Below are positions 1-9,211 of a DNA stretch of 32,093 nt, piece after piece. The stretch lies in NCBI GenBank assembly GCA_028284485.1, contig JANQRQ010000361.1, forward strand, positions 1-32,093, written 5' to 3'. Below the pieces are notes generated by a model that did no database searches, was not told the origin of the DNA, and saw only the letters and a program-made list of their open reading frames with translations. Numbering within the stretch: the first letter of the stretch is position 1; every line of letters begins with the position of its first letter. Both the position numbers and the translations under genes were made by a program. Source of the stretch: Planctomycetaceae bacterium. Lineage in GTDB: Bacteria > Planctomycetota > Planctomycetia > Planctomycetales > Planctomycetaceae.

Positions 1-924
1 TTGGGTTGTATCGGAAAGCAAATCTCCGATGGCCTGCGATACCCCGATGCAACGAAATGAGATGGCATGCACAAAACCGCCGAGCGATTCCGATGTCGCG
101 GCGGCCGCGAGACCGACAAAAAAAACGAGTTGCAACCAACCGCATAATACCGCTGTGCGAAAAACAACTTGCCCCGACGCCACCAGAACACCCATGGCTG
201 CCAACGTTACCGAAGTCATGGCCACGATGGCGCGTGTCCCAAACGTATCGATCAAGAAGAAACCGGCGAGAAATGTTCCGACAATGGAACCAAGCGCTCC
301 CCAGGCGTATACGTTACCCACGGTAATTCCAGTTCGAGATTCCCCAGACAATGCCATGCTGGCCACCAACGGAGAGATGGTCCCCATCGCCATCGAAGGC
401 AAGAGATAAATCGCGGCGACCACGCAAAGGATCCAAGCGGGCCAACTCATCGTATTCGGACGCGAAACATTACTCACGTTTTGGTCGAGCCACAAAACTG
501 CGAAACACAAAACGCTGGACAGCAGAAACAGCCAAGCCAATGCCTTACGGTGATTGACCCGGTCGGCTAGCCATCCCCCGACGTAGTTCCCGAGTGTGAT
601 ACCGGTGAGCACAACCCCGATGACCGAAGTCCAAGTGTATAGCGAACTGCCATGATGTTTCGCGAGGAGCCTCGTGGCGGTCAGTTCCAACACCATGATG
701 CAAATGCTGGTCACGAACACTATGAGATTGCAGCCCAATAGCCTCGCGAAGTTTCGCCATGTTGACGTTTGTGGACCATTTGAGGTTGGGGACCGTGAGT
801 CTGCCTGAACGGCATCGATGGTCGGCGTGCTGCCGGCCGCTGTCGGTTGTGATTTGGTCGCGCGGTCGGCAGCCGTTGAACCGATTGATGGGTCTTGTGC
901 AGCGCCGGAGGAATGCTGATCCAT
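1..924 (-). CDS. Fused MFS/spermidine synthase-like membrane protein (3' part beyond the left edge)
   Basis: I translated this frame by hand from an ATG at 924; it stays open for 308 codons to base 1, so the gene is cut by the window edge. A 55-residue polar, low-complexity head is followed by a membrane segment containing IMVLELTATRLLAKH, then a helix ending GNYVGGWLADR and further hydrophobic helices. The LE-TA-R-LA pattern followed by G-x-x-G-G-x-x-A-D-R is the hallmark of the membrane half of fused MFS/spermidine synthase proteins. The aminopropyltransferase half would lie outside the window, so polyamine synthesis is family knowledge and not seen here. An in-frame TAA lies about 20 nt before the ATG, and AGGA sits 6 nt before it, which fixes the start. 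It is transcribed divergently from the MBL-fold gene. Confidence 0.8.
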   Translation of the reverse strand, partial: MDQHSSGAAQDPSIGSTAADRATKSQPTAAGSTPTIDAVQADSRSPTSNGPQTSTWRNFARLLGCNLIVFVTSICIMVLELTATRLLAKHHGSSLYTWTSVIGVVLTGITLGNYVGGWLADRVNHRKALAWLFLLSSVLCFAVLWLDQNVSNVSRPNTMSWPAWILCVVAAIYLLPSMAMGTISPLVASMALSGESRTGITVGNVYAWGALGSIVGTFLAGFFLIDTFGTRAIVAMTSVTLAAMGVLVASGQVVFRTAVLCGWLQLVFFVGLAAAATSESLGGFVHAISFRCIGVSQAIGDLLSDTTQ

Positions 925-1344
925 GCCGAGTCCTGGGGAGGTTTATTCACTGTTGGCGAATGGAAATTCTCAGAATACCATCTTACTCGGATTCCACACG
1001 CCGTCGACAAGGCATTCGCAAATCTTTGCAGGACTCGGTTCGTGGCGTTGCGGTACGACCAGCAACTCGCAGCCATGGGACAATGCTTGTCTTGAAGAAT
1101 TCCCGCGAATAGAATGCGGTTTCGTCGATCACACTTCTCAGTTTGGGACGATTCCACAACAACGACGAATTGATAGTCCGCCGCAGGGCAAAAAGGGGCG
1201 TGCCGCGTCCACCTTGGTTTGTACAGGCTCGCGCACTGCGACGAAAGCGTGCTGATCGACCGAAAGACGGATTGCCAATTAGTCATTGCCTCAACCGTAT
1301 TCCAGAAATTCATTCTGAGGCAACGACAAGGAGACGATTAATCA
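925..1344. other. Divergent intergenic region, no gene seen
   Basis: This 420-bp gap separates the leftward fused MFS/spermidine synthase gene from the rightward MBL-fold gene and should hold both promoters. I found no convincing -35/-10 pair, no RNA gene and no recognisable protein. AAGGAG at 1328-1333 is the ribosome binding site of the MBL-fold gene, 11 nt before its ATG. Confidence 0.5.
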
Positions 1345-2136
1345 ATGTTACCGCGGGTTGAGTTGTTTCCCCATGTGATCGAGATGAACTATCAGGCGCG
1401 TCAGCGGCTTGGTTGCTGCGTCTATTTGGTGTTTCACGAGAACGATTGGTTGTTGATCGATATCGGCTATGAAGATACGACCGCGGAAATCATCGAGATG
1501 ATTCGGCAGATGGATTTCCCGCTGTCGAATTGCCGGTACTTGGTTGCGACTCACGCCGATGTCGATCATGTGCAAGGGTTGAAGGTCGCCAAAGAGCTCC
1601 TTCCATCCGCTGAAACCGTCGGACATGCAGATGCCGCCCGTGCTTTGGCTGATGGCGACCGGATCTTGACCTATGCGGAGATTTCAGCGCAGGGAATCTC
1701 GATGGACTTTCCGCCGATCAAACTGGATCGCACCATTGGCGAAGGCGACGTGCTGAAGCTCGGTGATTTGGAAATTGAGGTGTGGCACACGCCGGGGCAC
1801 ACGAGCGGCCAATTGGCCTTTCGATTCGGGGAGTTACTATTCTCCGGAGACAATATCTATCGCGATGGTTGTGTCGGTAACATCGACGCGCATCACGGGT
1901 CAGACATCCCGGATTTCATCAAATCATTGTCCCGCATTCGAGATAGCGATGTCACTTGGCTACTGCCAAGCCACGGTCCGGTATTCCGCAAAGACCGGGA
2001 CATGATGCAGAAGACGATCGACCGCCTGACGGAATATCAGCATATGGCCGATTTCGGAACCTGCGCCGTCGATTGGCCTCTTTTGACGGAGTGGGACGAG
2101 GAATTGGCCCGCGGATTCGACCCAGAGAAGGGTTGA
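1345..2136 (+). CDS. Metallo-beta-lactamase-fold hydrolase
   Basis: 263 residues, cytoplasmic (no signal peptide). The MBL-fold metal motifs appear in order: LVATHADVDH at 67-75 (H70, D72, D74, H75), TPGHTSG at 149-155 (H152), FSGDN at 166-170 (D169) and LPSHGP at 207-212 (H210). The length and the motif spacing are those of a single-domain glyoxalase II/MBL hydrolase. The usual HxHxDH signature reads HxDxDH here, so one zinc ligand is changed. That may mean altered metal preference; it could also be a subfamily trait. The substrate cannot be told from sequence; thioester hydrolysis is only the commonest activity of the superfamily. An AAGGAG lies 11 nt upstream of the ATG. The gene stands alone, 425 bp before the MMPL gene. 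Confidence 0.88.
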   Translation: MLPRVELFPHVIEMNYQARQRLGCCVYLVFHENDWLLIDIGYEDTTAEIIEMIRQMDFPLSNCRYLVATHADVDHVQGLKVAKELLPSAETVGHADAARALADGDRILTYAEISAQGISMDFPPIKLDRTIGEGDVLKLGDLEIEVWHTPGHTSGQLAFRFGELLFSGDNIYRDGCVGNIDAHHGSDIPDFIKSLSRIRDSDVTWLLPSHGPVFRKDRDMMQKTIDRLTEYQHMADFGTCAVDWPLLTEWDEELARGFDPEKG

Positions 2137-2561
2137 ATTCGCCGGAAATGTCATGACTTGGCGGTTCAGGCCGATCGTTCGGAATCCTGCAACCGAGAAG
2201 GTGCGATCCGGGTCGCCATGTTGCCGCATTTTGTGCATATTTGCTATGCTATGTGACCGGTCGATTTCCACATTGATGCCTGCTGATTGAGTAAAACCGC
2301 TGCATCATTCTTTCATCAAATCGCCCGAAACTGCTAGAATCCGGGAAATCGGGAGCTCGACCTCGCTAGAAATTGCCGATTGTGCTTGGTTATCCTGATT
2401 GATTGCTCCATGAGAATCCGGCTGAGTCATCTTCAAAGGCGATTCTCGGACAAATCGGCAATTGCGGTGCGTGTCGGAGAAATCCAACATGCTGGTACGT
2501 CGATGTTACGATTACGTAGTTTTTGTTCCCGATTCGATTACGACCTGGGTGAACCCAAAGG
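2137..2561. other. Intergenic region with possible promoters for the MMPL gene
   Basis: No protein or RNA gene is visible in these 425 bp. Two possible promoters for the downstream MMPL gene can be read: TTGCCG (2221-2226), 18 bp, TATGCT (2245-2250), and an extended -10 element TGCTAGAAT at 2332-2340 without a clear -35. Either would give a leader longer than 200 nt. Confidence 0.4.
2332..2340 (+). promoter_or_regulatory. Extended -10 element (TGCTAGAAT)
   Basis: TGC directly before TAGAAT matches the extended -10 (TGn-TAtaaT) form, which can work without a good -35 box. The next gene downstream on this strand is the MMPL transporter at 2562. The call rests on the motif alone. Confidence 0.35.
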
Positions 2562-5354
2562 ATGACGCACTTCTTCGAGAAACGCGACCGCTGGGGCCAT
2601 GGAATGTCCCTTTGGGTGCTCGTGGTTATCGCATTTTTGACCCCCGTGGCGTTGTGGTCCAATGGGCACCTACGCCTTGAAAATGATATTGAGAATTGGC
2701 TGCCTCCCGACGATCCCGAGGCGAAGGCGCTCATCTGGTACCACGAGCACTTTCATCATGACATTGGGATGTTGGCAACCTGGGAAGGAAGCTCGCTCAA
2801 CGACCCCCGCATCCCCGCGTTCGCCCGCGAGTTGGAAGGGACGGTCGACGAACATGGGGTCCGGCACGGCGGCTCCGAATACATTAAGCGCGTGGTGACA
2901 CCGGCCGACCTGGTTGCTCGAATGAAGGTCGAGCAGGACGAAGCAATCGAACGGATTAACGGTGTGCTCGTCGGAACCGGCGATCTAAAAGTTCGGCTGA
3001 CAGAGGCTGGACGATCCTCGCAGGCCAAAGTCGAAGAACGCCTGAAATCCGAAGCCCTGGCCCAACTCGGATTGGAAATCGAGATTCGACCGCCGCTGAT
3101 CGAATACTTCGAAGATTCCGATTTGGAACTGGCCGACGGTGAAGAGATTGCCGTTGAGGAAACAGAGGAAGTGACTTTTCCGCCTGTTCCCGATCACGAT
3201 TTACAGATCCATTGGGCAGGGATTAGTCCCAAAAGTGACGAGGCTGCCAAACTGATTGAATTGGCAGGATCGTTGACCGCGCCTGCGATTGGTGGTGGGG
3301 AGGATTCCCTCGTCGACGAGTCATTTTTTGCGACTGGGTCTCCCGTCGCTTTAATGATTTCGCTTTCCGAAGCAGGCATTGCCGACGCACGTGAGGCGGT
3401 GGAAACCGTCCGTCAGGCCGCTTTCAAAATCGGCATTCCCGAGGAACAGCTCCATTTGGGTGGACAGCCGGTTGCCGGATCAGCACTTAACCAAGCTGTG
3501 GCCAAAGCGGGTTGGAACACGGACTATCCCATTTGGCAAATCCACAGACGCTCGCCGTTGCTGATGTCGTGTGTCGTCGGCGTGATTTTGGCCTTTATCG
3601 TGTTGCGTAGCATCCGCCTGGCGATTCTCGTTCAAATCGTCGCCAACTGCGCTGTCATGTTCACGGTGGCATTGATCTACCCGACCGGTGGCAGCATGAA
3701 CATGGTCTTGGTGGTGATGCCGACCTTGCTGCTGGTTTTGACGATTTCCGGGGCGATCCATGTTGCCAACTACTGGAAACACGCTGCCCACGAAGATATG
3801 TCAACCGCCGTAGTAGAAGCGGCGAAAATGGCGAAGTTGCCTTGTTTGCTCGCCAGTCTGACGACCGCCATCGGCTTGTTCTCGCTGACAACGAGTCCGT
3901 TGACTCCCGTGCGGGATTTTGGTGTCTATTCCGGGATCGGATGCATTATCTCGCTGGTGCTGGTCCTGTTCGCATTGCCGGCCCTTTTACAGTATTGGCC
4001 GGCCAAGCCACCCAAGGCGGAAGAAGTCAATCGGGCGAACTGGAAACAACTCGGCCGATTCTTAAGTCGCTATCCGGCGATTGTCATCGTGTTGTCGATG
4101 GGAGTTTTTGTCGGCAGCGCCTACGGTTTGAAGTGGTTTCGAACAGAAACAAAGGTGATTCGGTACTTCCCGGAGCACACGCGGGTCGTACAGGACTACT
4201 ACTACCTCGAAGAGAATTTGGCAGGCATCATTCCCGTCGAATTGGTCGTCCGATTCGACGAAAACGCACAGAATGATTTGAACTTCCTCCAACGGATGGA
4301 AATTGTGCGGGAAATTGGCGACGGAGTCCGCGCACATCCGGAAATCAGTGGTGTGCTTTCGCTGCCCGATTTTCGTCCGGTTTCCGACACGCTGTCGGAC
4401 GATGCAAGTAGTCTGGCAAAAATGCGATACAACCGGACTGCCAATACGACCGAACAAGGCGTACGCGAAGACGAGCAGGCCAAGTCCTTCTACACCGTAG
4501 CGGAAGAAGCGGCTGACCTGCGTGAAGAAGGGGACGCAAGGCTCAACGCCGCCGGTGACGAGCTATGGCGGATTACCGCCCAGGTCGCCATTATGTCGGA
4601 CCTCGACTATGCAACTTTGACAAATCATGAACAGACTGGTGCGCTGGATGAAATCGCCAAGTCGGTGCTGAAGTATCATCCTGGCACGGCTCATGTCGTT
4701 ACCGGCATGGTTCCGTTGTTCCTGCGAACGCAGGATGCCGTACTCGACAGTCTGATTACCAGTTTTGCATTGGCATTTGCAGTGATTGCCGTCGTGTTGA
4801 TTGTCGTGCTTCGGAATCCCGCAGCCGGAATCATCACGATGCTACCCAACCTGATGCCAGTGGCACTCGTGTTCGGGTTGATCTCGTGGTACGGAATTCG
4901 CGTCGATATCGGAACGATGATTACCGCGTCGGTCGCGCTCGGGATCGCCGTCGATGGAACGTTGCATTTGATGACCTGGTTTCAGCACGGCATCCAACAG
5001 GGGCAATCTCGTTCTGAAGCAGTCTCACAGGCATTGGGGCATTGTGGTCCCGCGATGTGGCAGACCAGCCTGGCTGTCGGTTCCGGCCTGGTGATGCTTT
5101 TGCCCGTCGAATTGCTGCTTGTAAGCCGGTTTGGTTGGCTAATGGCGGCGATGATCGGTGCAGCTTTGATTGCCGACATCATTGTTCTACCCGCGCTATT
5201 GGCCGGCCCATTGGGATACCTCTTGGAAAGAAGGGTCCGCGCTACTCAAGACTCGGACCCTACGCCGCCGGACGCTCAGAAGGAGAGTCCGGCAATGAAG
5301 CCGCATTTGGCACAACTGCCGCAGAGGGACGACCAGGCACTCCGGATTGACTGA
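2562..5354 (+). CDS. MMPL/RND-family transporter
   Basis: 930 residues with the two-fold RND plan: TM1 at about 15-36, a large periplasmic loop (about 37-325), a helix cluster at about 330-480, TM7 near 505, a second loop (about 525-715) and a final helix cluster to about 890, then a polar tail of about 40 residues. In the last cluster GIAVDGTLHL (794-803) puts Asp798 at the intramembrane proton-relay position; the equivalent place in the first half, LTISGAIHVANYW, has Ser396 and no acid. MMPL proteins move lipids or other hydrophobic molecules across the inner membrane using the proton gradient; the substrate here is unknown. An in-frame TGA lies 9 nt before the ATG at 2562, so this is the longest possible start. 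AAAGGA abuts it too closely for a good ribosome site, so ATG 2604 remains an alternative. Confidence 0.88.
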   Translation: MTHFFEKRDRWGHGMSLWVLVVIAFLTPVALWSNGHLRLENDIENWLPPDDPEAKALIWYHEHFHHDIGMLATWEGSSLNDPRIPAFARELEGTVDEHGVRHGGSEYIKRVVTPADLVARMKVEQDEAIERINGVLVGTGDLKVRLTEAGRSSQAKVEERLKSEALAQLGLEIEIRPPLIEYFEDSDLELADGEEIAVEETEEVTFPPVPDHDLQIHWAGISPKSDEAAKLIELAGSLTAPAIGGGEDSLVDESFFATGSPVALMISLSEAGIADAREAVETVRQAAFKIGIPEEQLHLGGQPVAGSALNQAVAKAGWNTDYPIWQIHRRSPLLMSCVVGVILAFIVLRSIRLAILVQIVANCAVMFTVALIYPTGGSMNMVLVVMPTLLLVLTISGAIHVANYWKHAAHEDMSTAVVEAAKMAKLPCLLASLTTAIGLFSLTTSPLTPVRDFGVYSGIGCIISLVLVLFALPALLQYWPAKPPKAEEVNRANWKQLGRFLSRYPAIVIVLSMGVFVGSAYGLKWFRTETKVIRYFPEHTRVVQDYYYLEENLAGIIPVELVVRFDENAQNDLNFLQRMEIVREIGDGVRAHPEISGVLSLPDFRPVSDTLSDDASSLAKMRYNRTANTTEQGVREDEQAKSFYTVAEEAADLREEGDARLNAAGDELWRITAQVAIMSDLDYATLTNHEQTGALDEIAKSVLKYHPGTAHVVTGMVPLFLRTQDAVLDSLITSFALAFAVIAVVLIVVLRNPAAGIITMLPNLMPVALVFGLISWYGIRVDIGTMITASVALGIAVDGTLHLMTWFQHGIQQGQSRSEAVSQALGHCGPAMWQTSLAVGSGLVMLLPVELLLVSRFGWLMAAMIGAALIADIIVLPALLAGPLGYLLERRVRATQDSDPTPPDAQKESPAMKPHLAQLPQRDDQALRID

Positions 5355-5576
5355 TCGCTAATCCCCTGTCAATTCCGGTGGTTGTCGCGCTGCCAGTTTA
5401 CACCTACGATGCCGTTGGGTGAATTCTTGCGCTGTTGTTCGACGTCACACGAGTCGCTGCGCGGCATTGTGCTACCCGTCACTACCCGATCCCACATGCG
5501 ATAGCGTATGGCTTGAAGGATTCCCGGGCTTGGTCCAAATGCGTACGGCGTTGCAGTAACGATTAACGGAGCGATC

Positions 5577-7667
5577 ATGTCGCATGATGATTCGACAGGC
5601 GACCAATCAACGAACCGATTGATCGACGAAACCAGCCCGTACCTGTTGCAGCATGCGCGAAATCCTGTGGATTGGTATCCCTGGGGCAAGGAGGCGTTGG
5701 CAAAAGCGAGAGAGCTTAATCGGCCAGTCTTTCTTTCGATTGGGTATAGCGCTTGCCACTGGTGCCATGTTATGGAGCACGAAAGCTTCGAGAATCCCTC
5801 AATTGCGTCGGTGATGAATGAATATTTCGTCTGCATCAAAGTCGATCGAGAAGAACGGCCCGACCTCGACCAGATCTATATGACAGCCGTTCAACTCATC
5901 ACGGGACGTGGTGGATGGCCGATGTCGGTTTTTTTGACACCCCAGCTCCAGCCGTTCTACGGGGGAACGTATTGGCCTCCCGAATCGAAAATGGGAATGC
6001 CCGGCTTCCGAGAGGTTTTGGAAAAAGTTCACGAGGCATGGACCGAGCGCCGAAACGATGTCAACAAAGGTGCTGCGGAACTGACTGCCGCAATTCAAGC
6101 TGGCTTTGTCCCCCAGGGAAGGGCAGCAACTCTTGATGAGTCGCTTCTGCAAAATGCAGCCCGTGACTTGTCGCGGGCTGCCGATCCGGTTCATGGCGGA
6201 TTCGGCCGCGCTCCAAAGTTCCCTCATCCCGTGGACATTCGAGTGTTGTTAAGAGCCTGGAAACGTTTTGGCAACGACGAGGCATTGTCGACGGCACGGT
6301 TGGCGCTCGACAAAATGGCTGGAGGCGGACTTTACGATCATTTAGGCGGTGGTTTTCATCGCTATTCCACAGACGCCCGCTGGTTGGTGCCGCATTTTGA
6401 GAAAATGTTGTACGACAACGCGCTATTGGTGCCGGCTTACCTCGAAGCGTTTCAGGCGACGAAGAATTCGGAATACGAGCGAGTCGCCCGCGAAACTCTG
6501 GAATATGTCTTGCGAGAAATGACTCAACCAGATGGTGGATTCTACAGCACACAAGATGCCGACAGCGAAGGCGTCGAAGGGAAGTATTTTGTCTGGAGCG
6601 AAGATGAGATTGTCGACTGCTTGGGAGAGGAGCAGGCCAAAATCTTCGGTTATGTGTACGATGTGACGGCCACCGGAAACTGGGAAGGTGCGAACATTCT
6701 CAATCGCCCCAAGTCGCTCCGCGACTGCGCCCAGATTCTCGAAATCGACGAGCAGTCGTTGCGGGAATCGCTTGGGCATTCGCGAGATCGGCTTTTGCAA
6801 CGGCGAATGCAGCGAATTGCACCAGGTCGGGACGATAAGGTCTTGGTTTCCTGGAATGGAATGATGATCTCCGCGCTGTCCCAGGCCGCGCAGATTCTAA
6901 GTGTGCGGGAGTATTCGGCTGCGGCTGAGGCGGCGGCGCGATTCATTCTGCAGCGAATGCGAGCGCCCGACGGGCGGCTCCGACATTCCTACAAGGACGG
7001 TCAAGCGAGGTTCAATGCCTACCTTGACGACTATGCCTGTTTGGTCGACGGATTCGTCGACCTTTACCAGGCGACCTCCGACCAATCCTATATTGAAGAG
7101 GCGACGCGACTCGCTGAGGAGATGATCAATCACTTTTACGATGACAAGGAAGGGGGGTTTTTCTACACATCGGACGACCACGAGCAACTCATTGTTCGCA
7201 ATAAGGAAACGCAGGATTCAGCCACACCGAGCGGGAACTCGATGGCTGCGTATGCCTTGCTTCGTCTGTCTCGATTAACAGACCGGGATGATTGGGAAAA
7301 GGTCGCAATGGAGACATTGGAACTCCTGTCGGGACAGTTGGCGAAATTCGCGATGGCAAGCGGGCAAGCCTTACTTGCCCTCGATTGGTCTTTGGGTGAG
7401 ACCTACGAAGTTGTGTTGGCAGACGGCGAATCTGTCGAAGATGCTGATTCGGCAATCGCTTTGATTCACCAAGGTTTCCTGCCGAACAAGGTTGTCATCC
7501 GGAAGAAATCAGGGTCCGCCGAGCATTCCGCGATGGGAAGCATCACTGCTGGCAAAGAACCTCAGCAGGGATTGCCGACGGTCTATCTCTGCGAACGTGG
7601 CCGATGCCAGGAGCCGGTGGCGGGGATCGACGCGATTTCGGCAGCGGTCGCAAGCCTTACCGGCTGA
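5577..7667 (+). CDS. DUF255 thioredoxin-fold protein (YyaL/SPATA20 family)
   Basis: 696 residues, the usual full length of the family. The N-terminal domain begins NRLIDETSPYLLQHARNPVDW (13-33, interrupted here only by reading) and carries the thioredoxin-like site SACHWCHVMEHESFE (58-72) with C60 and C63. It is followed by an (alpha/alpha)6-barrel-like region resembling glycoside hydrolase/N-acylglucosamine epimerase folds, including GGGLYDHLGGGFHRYSTD and HFEKMLYDNA. Members are widespread and poorly characterised; a redox or sugar-handling role is proposed by fold only. The start ATG has GGAG 8 nt upstream. The 222-bp gap before it contains no clear promoter. The gene is intact with no sign of transfer. 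Confidence 0.93.
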   Translation: MSHDDSTGDQSTNRLIDETSPYLLQHARNPVDWYPWGKEALAKARELNRPVFLSIGYSACHWCHVMEHESFENPSIASVMNEYFVCIKVDREERPDLDQIYMTAVQLITGRGGWPMSVFLTPQLQPFYGGTYWPPESKMGMPGFREVLEKVHEAWTERRNDVNKGAAELTAAIQAGFVPQGRAATLDESLLQNAARDLSRAADPVHGGFGRAPKFPHPVDIRVLLRAWKRFGNDEALSTARLALDKMAGGGLYDHLGGGFHRYSTDARWLVPHFEKMLYDNALLVPAYLEAFQATKNSEYERVARETLEYVLREMTQPDGGFYSTQDADSEGVEGKYFVWSEDEIVDCLGEEQAKIFGYVYDVTATGNWEGANILNRPKSLRDCAQILEIDEQSLRESLGHSRDRLLQRRMQRIAPGRDDKVLVSWNGMMISALSQAAQILSVREYSAAAEAAARFILQRMRAPDGRLRHSYKDGQARFNAYLDDYACLVDGFVDLYQATSDQSYIEEATRLAEEMINHFYDDKEGGFFYTSDDHEQLIVRNKETQDSATPSGNSMAAYALLRLSRLTDRDDWEKVAMETLELLSGQLAKFAMASGQALLALDWSLGETYEVVLADGESVEDADSAIALIHQGFLPNKVVIRKKSGSAEHSAMGSITAGKEPQQGLPTVYLCERGRCQEPVAGIDAISAAVASLTG

Positions 7668-7723
7668 TGATCTCCAAGGCTGTCATCGACCCACATTTGC
7701 GATTCGTTTGGGATTTGCAAATG

Positions 7724-7752
7724 TTGCGGTCGTTGTGCCTTACGGGTACACT
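7724..7752 (+). promoter_or_regulatory. Candidate sigma-70 promoter for the dehydratase-trmB pair
   Basis: TTGCGG (7724-7729) and TACACT (7747-7752) are separated by 17 bp. It lies in the 270-bp gap after the DUF255 gene and would give a leader of about 180 nt before the ATG at 7938. This leader contains the ATTAGA dyad at 7879-7891. Confidence 0.4.
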
Positions 7753-7878
7753 ACCGCGGTTGGCTCGCAAGACGAGATAGACGGCTTCATGCCTCATGGC
7801 GGCAAGACGTCGTTTCAGCCGGTATTTGACGATTCGAACCGGTGAGTCTCGCGTACAACGCATCAAGATTGGCTCACT

Positions 7879-7891
7879 ATTAGATTCTAAT
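7879..7891. repeat. Perfect 13-bp dyad ATTAGATTCTAAT
   Basis: Two 6-bp arms (ATTAGA and TCTAAT) are exact reverse complements around a single base. The site is 46 bp upstream of the FabZ-like start and could be an operator. No bound regulator can be inferred. Confidence 0.4.
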
Positions 7892-7937
7892 TTTCCGACA
7901 TCAATGCGAGGATTCGTATTGGTGGGAGAACATTCGA

Positions 7938-8438
7938 ATGCGCCCGCAACAAATTTTTGAATTTACACAATTCGATGTTTCGAAGCCCATCCACGGGCTC
8001 GACGAGATTCGCCGCATCAATCCTCAGCGTCACGAATTCGAACAGCTCACAGCGATCGTGCACATCGACCAAGAGAATCACTCTCTTATCGGATACAAGG
8101 ATGTCACCGAAGAAGAGTTTTGGATCGCCGGTCACATGCCTGGTTTCCCTCTAATGCCGGGCGTCATGCAGATCGAATGTGCAGCACAGTTGGCCGGATT
8201 CTATGCCCGCAAGTTTAATGTTGTCGGGGGGGACTACCTCGGCTTCGGGGGTCTGGAGCAGGTTCGATTCCGACGGCCGGTTTTTCCGGGTTGTCGCCTG
8301 GTTGTGATGGCCCGCCTGATCAATAAACGCGGCCGATCTCGAGCGGAATTCGAGTTTCAGGGTTACGTCGAAGAAAAGCTGACATTCAATGGAACTCTCA
8401 TCGGAATGGCCATCGAGCGCGACCGAAAGATTGACTAA
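7938..8438 (+). CDS. FabZ-like 3-hydroxyacyl-ACP dehydratase
   Basis: 166 residues with a single hot-dog domain. GHMPGFPLMPGVMQIECAAQ (65-84) matches the FabA/FabZ active-site helix, with catalytic His66 and Glu80. FabZ removes water from (3R)-hydroxyacyl-ACP in fatty acid elongation, in the cytoplasm. The protein is longer at the N-terminus than classical FabZ (about 145 residues), and the flanking sequence is divergent (QVRFRRPVFPG in place of the usual K-x-R-x-P-V-x-PGD). It may therefore be a lineage-specific paralogue acting on another acyl carrier or chain length. GGGAG lies about 10 nt before the ATG. trmB follows after 22 nt, so the two are probably co-transcribed. The family is well supported, the exact substrate is not. 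Confidence 0.85.
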   Translation: MRPQQIFEFTQFDVSKPIHGLDEIRRINPQRHEFEQLTAIVHIDQENHSLIGYKDVTEEEFWIAGHMPGFPLMPGVMQIECAAQLAGFYARKFNVVGGDYLGFGGLEQVRFRRPVFPGCRLVVMARLINKRGRSRAEFEFQGYVEEKLTFNGTLIGMAIERDRKID

Positions 8439-8460
8439 CTGCGACGTTGAACAATTTGTT

Positions 8461-9093
8461 ATGCGAAGCGAGCCGCGAGTCGATCTCAAACCGTATTTTC
8501 AAACACTCGATGATTTGGACGGCCCGATCGATTGGTGTTCCCTGTTTGGCAATGACAATCCGGTCGAGATCGACGTTGGATGTGGACGCGGGCTGTTTTT
8601 GTTCAATTCCGCCGTAGCACACCCCAATGTCAATTACCTCGGACTTGAATTGGACTACCGGGAAGGCCGAAGAGCCGCTCGCCGAATCTTCAAGCGGAGC
8701 ATGACCAATGCTCGAGTCATAGGTGGCGATGCTCGCATTGCCCTGGATCGGTTCGTGCCAAAGCAGTCCGTCGCTGCTGTCCACGTCTATTTTCCCGATC
8801 CGTGGTGGAAGCGCAAACACCGTCGTCGGCGTGTCTTTACGGACCAACTTGTTGACCAAATGTCGGCGGTTTTGTGCCCCGGGGGGTTCGTCCATTCGTG
8901 GACCGATGTGGAGGAATACTATCACGTCATTGCAGCGCTCATGGACAACGACGATCGGTTCGAGTCGCTCCCAACATCGCCGGAAACTGTTCCGCAGCAC
9001 GATATGGACTTTCGTACGAGCTTCGAACGAAAAAAACGACAGGCTGGCCTTCCAATTTACCGGGGATGCTGGCAACGGCGGAACCGGGATTGA
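8461..9093 (+). CDS. trmB: tRNA (guanine-N7-)-methyltransferase
   Basis: 210 residues from the ATG at 8461. It methylates G46 in the variable loop of tRNAs using S-adenosylmethionine. Motif I VEIDVGCGRG (35-44) binds SAM, and FPDPWWKRKHRRRR (111-124) is the TrmB signature. The C-terminal part RTSFERKKRQAGLPIYRG contains the conserved T-x-F/Y-E-x-K pattern. A longer frame opens at 8389 but would overlap the dehydratase gene by 50 bp, and the extra 24 residues look non-conserved, so I prefer 8461 although its ribosome site is weak. The gene is 22 nt after the dehydratase and is probably in its operon. Confidence 0.9.
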   Translation: MRSEPRVDLKPYFQTLDDLDGPIDWCSLFGNDNPVEIDVGCGRGLFLFNSAVAHPNVNYLGLELDYREGRRAARRIFKRSMTNARVIGGDARIALDRFVPKQSVAAVHVYFPDPWWKRKHRRRRVFTDQLVDQMSAVLCPGGFVHSWTDVEEYYHVIAALMDNDDRFESLPTSPETVPQHDMDFRTSFERKKRQAGLPIYRGCWQRRNRD

Positions 9094-9211
9094 GGATTTC
9101 GTCGAAGTCTCACTTGCGACAGACGGGTGACCGGGCCAAACTGGATCTTTCCGAGCGTGAATCCCGACATCGCCACGAATGATTAGACCATTTAGGGGAG
9201 ACTTCTTGATA

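Noticed and set aside
720..1313. 197-codon frame on the minus strand
   Set aside because: It overlaps the fused MFS/spermidine synthase gene in another frame, has no recognisable family and is rich in Arg, His and Ser as expected of an out-of-frame reading.
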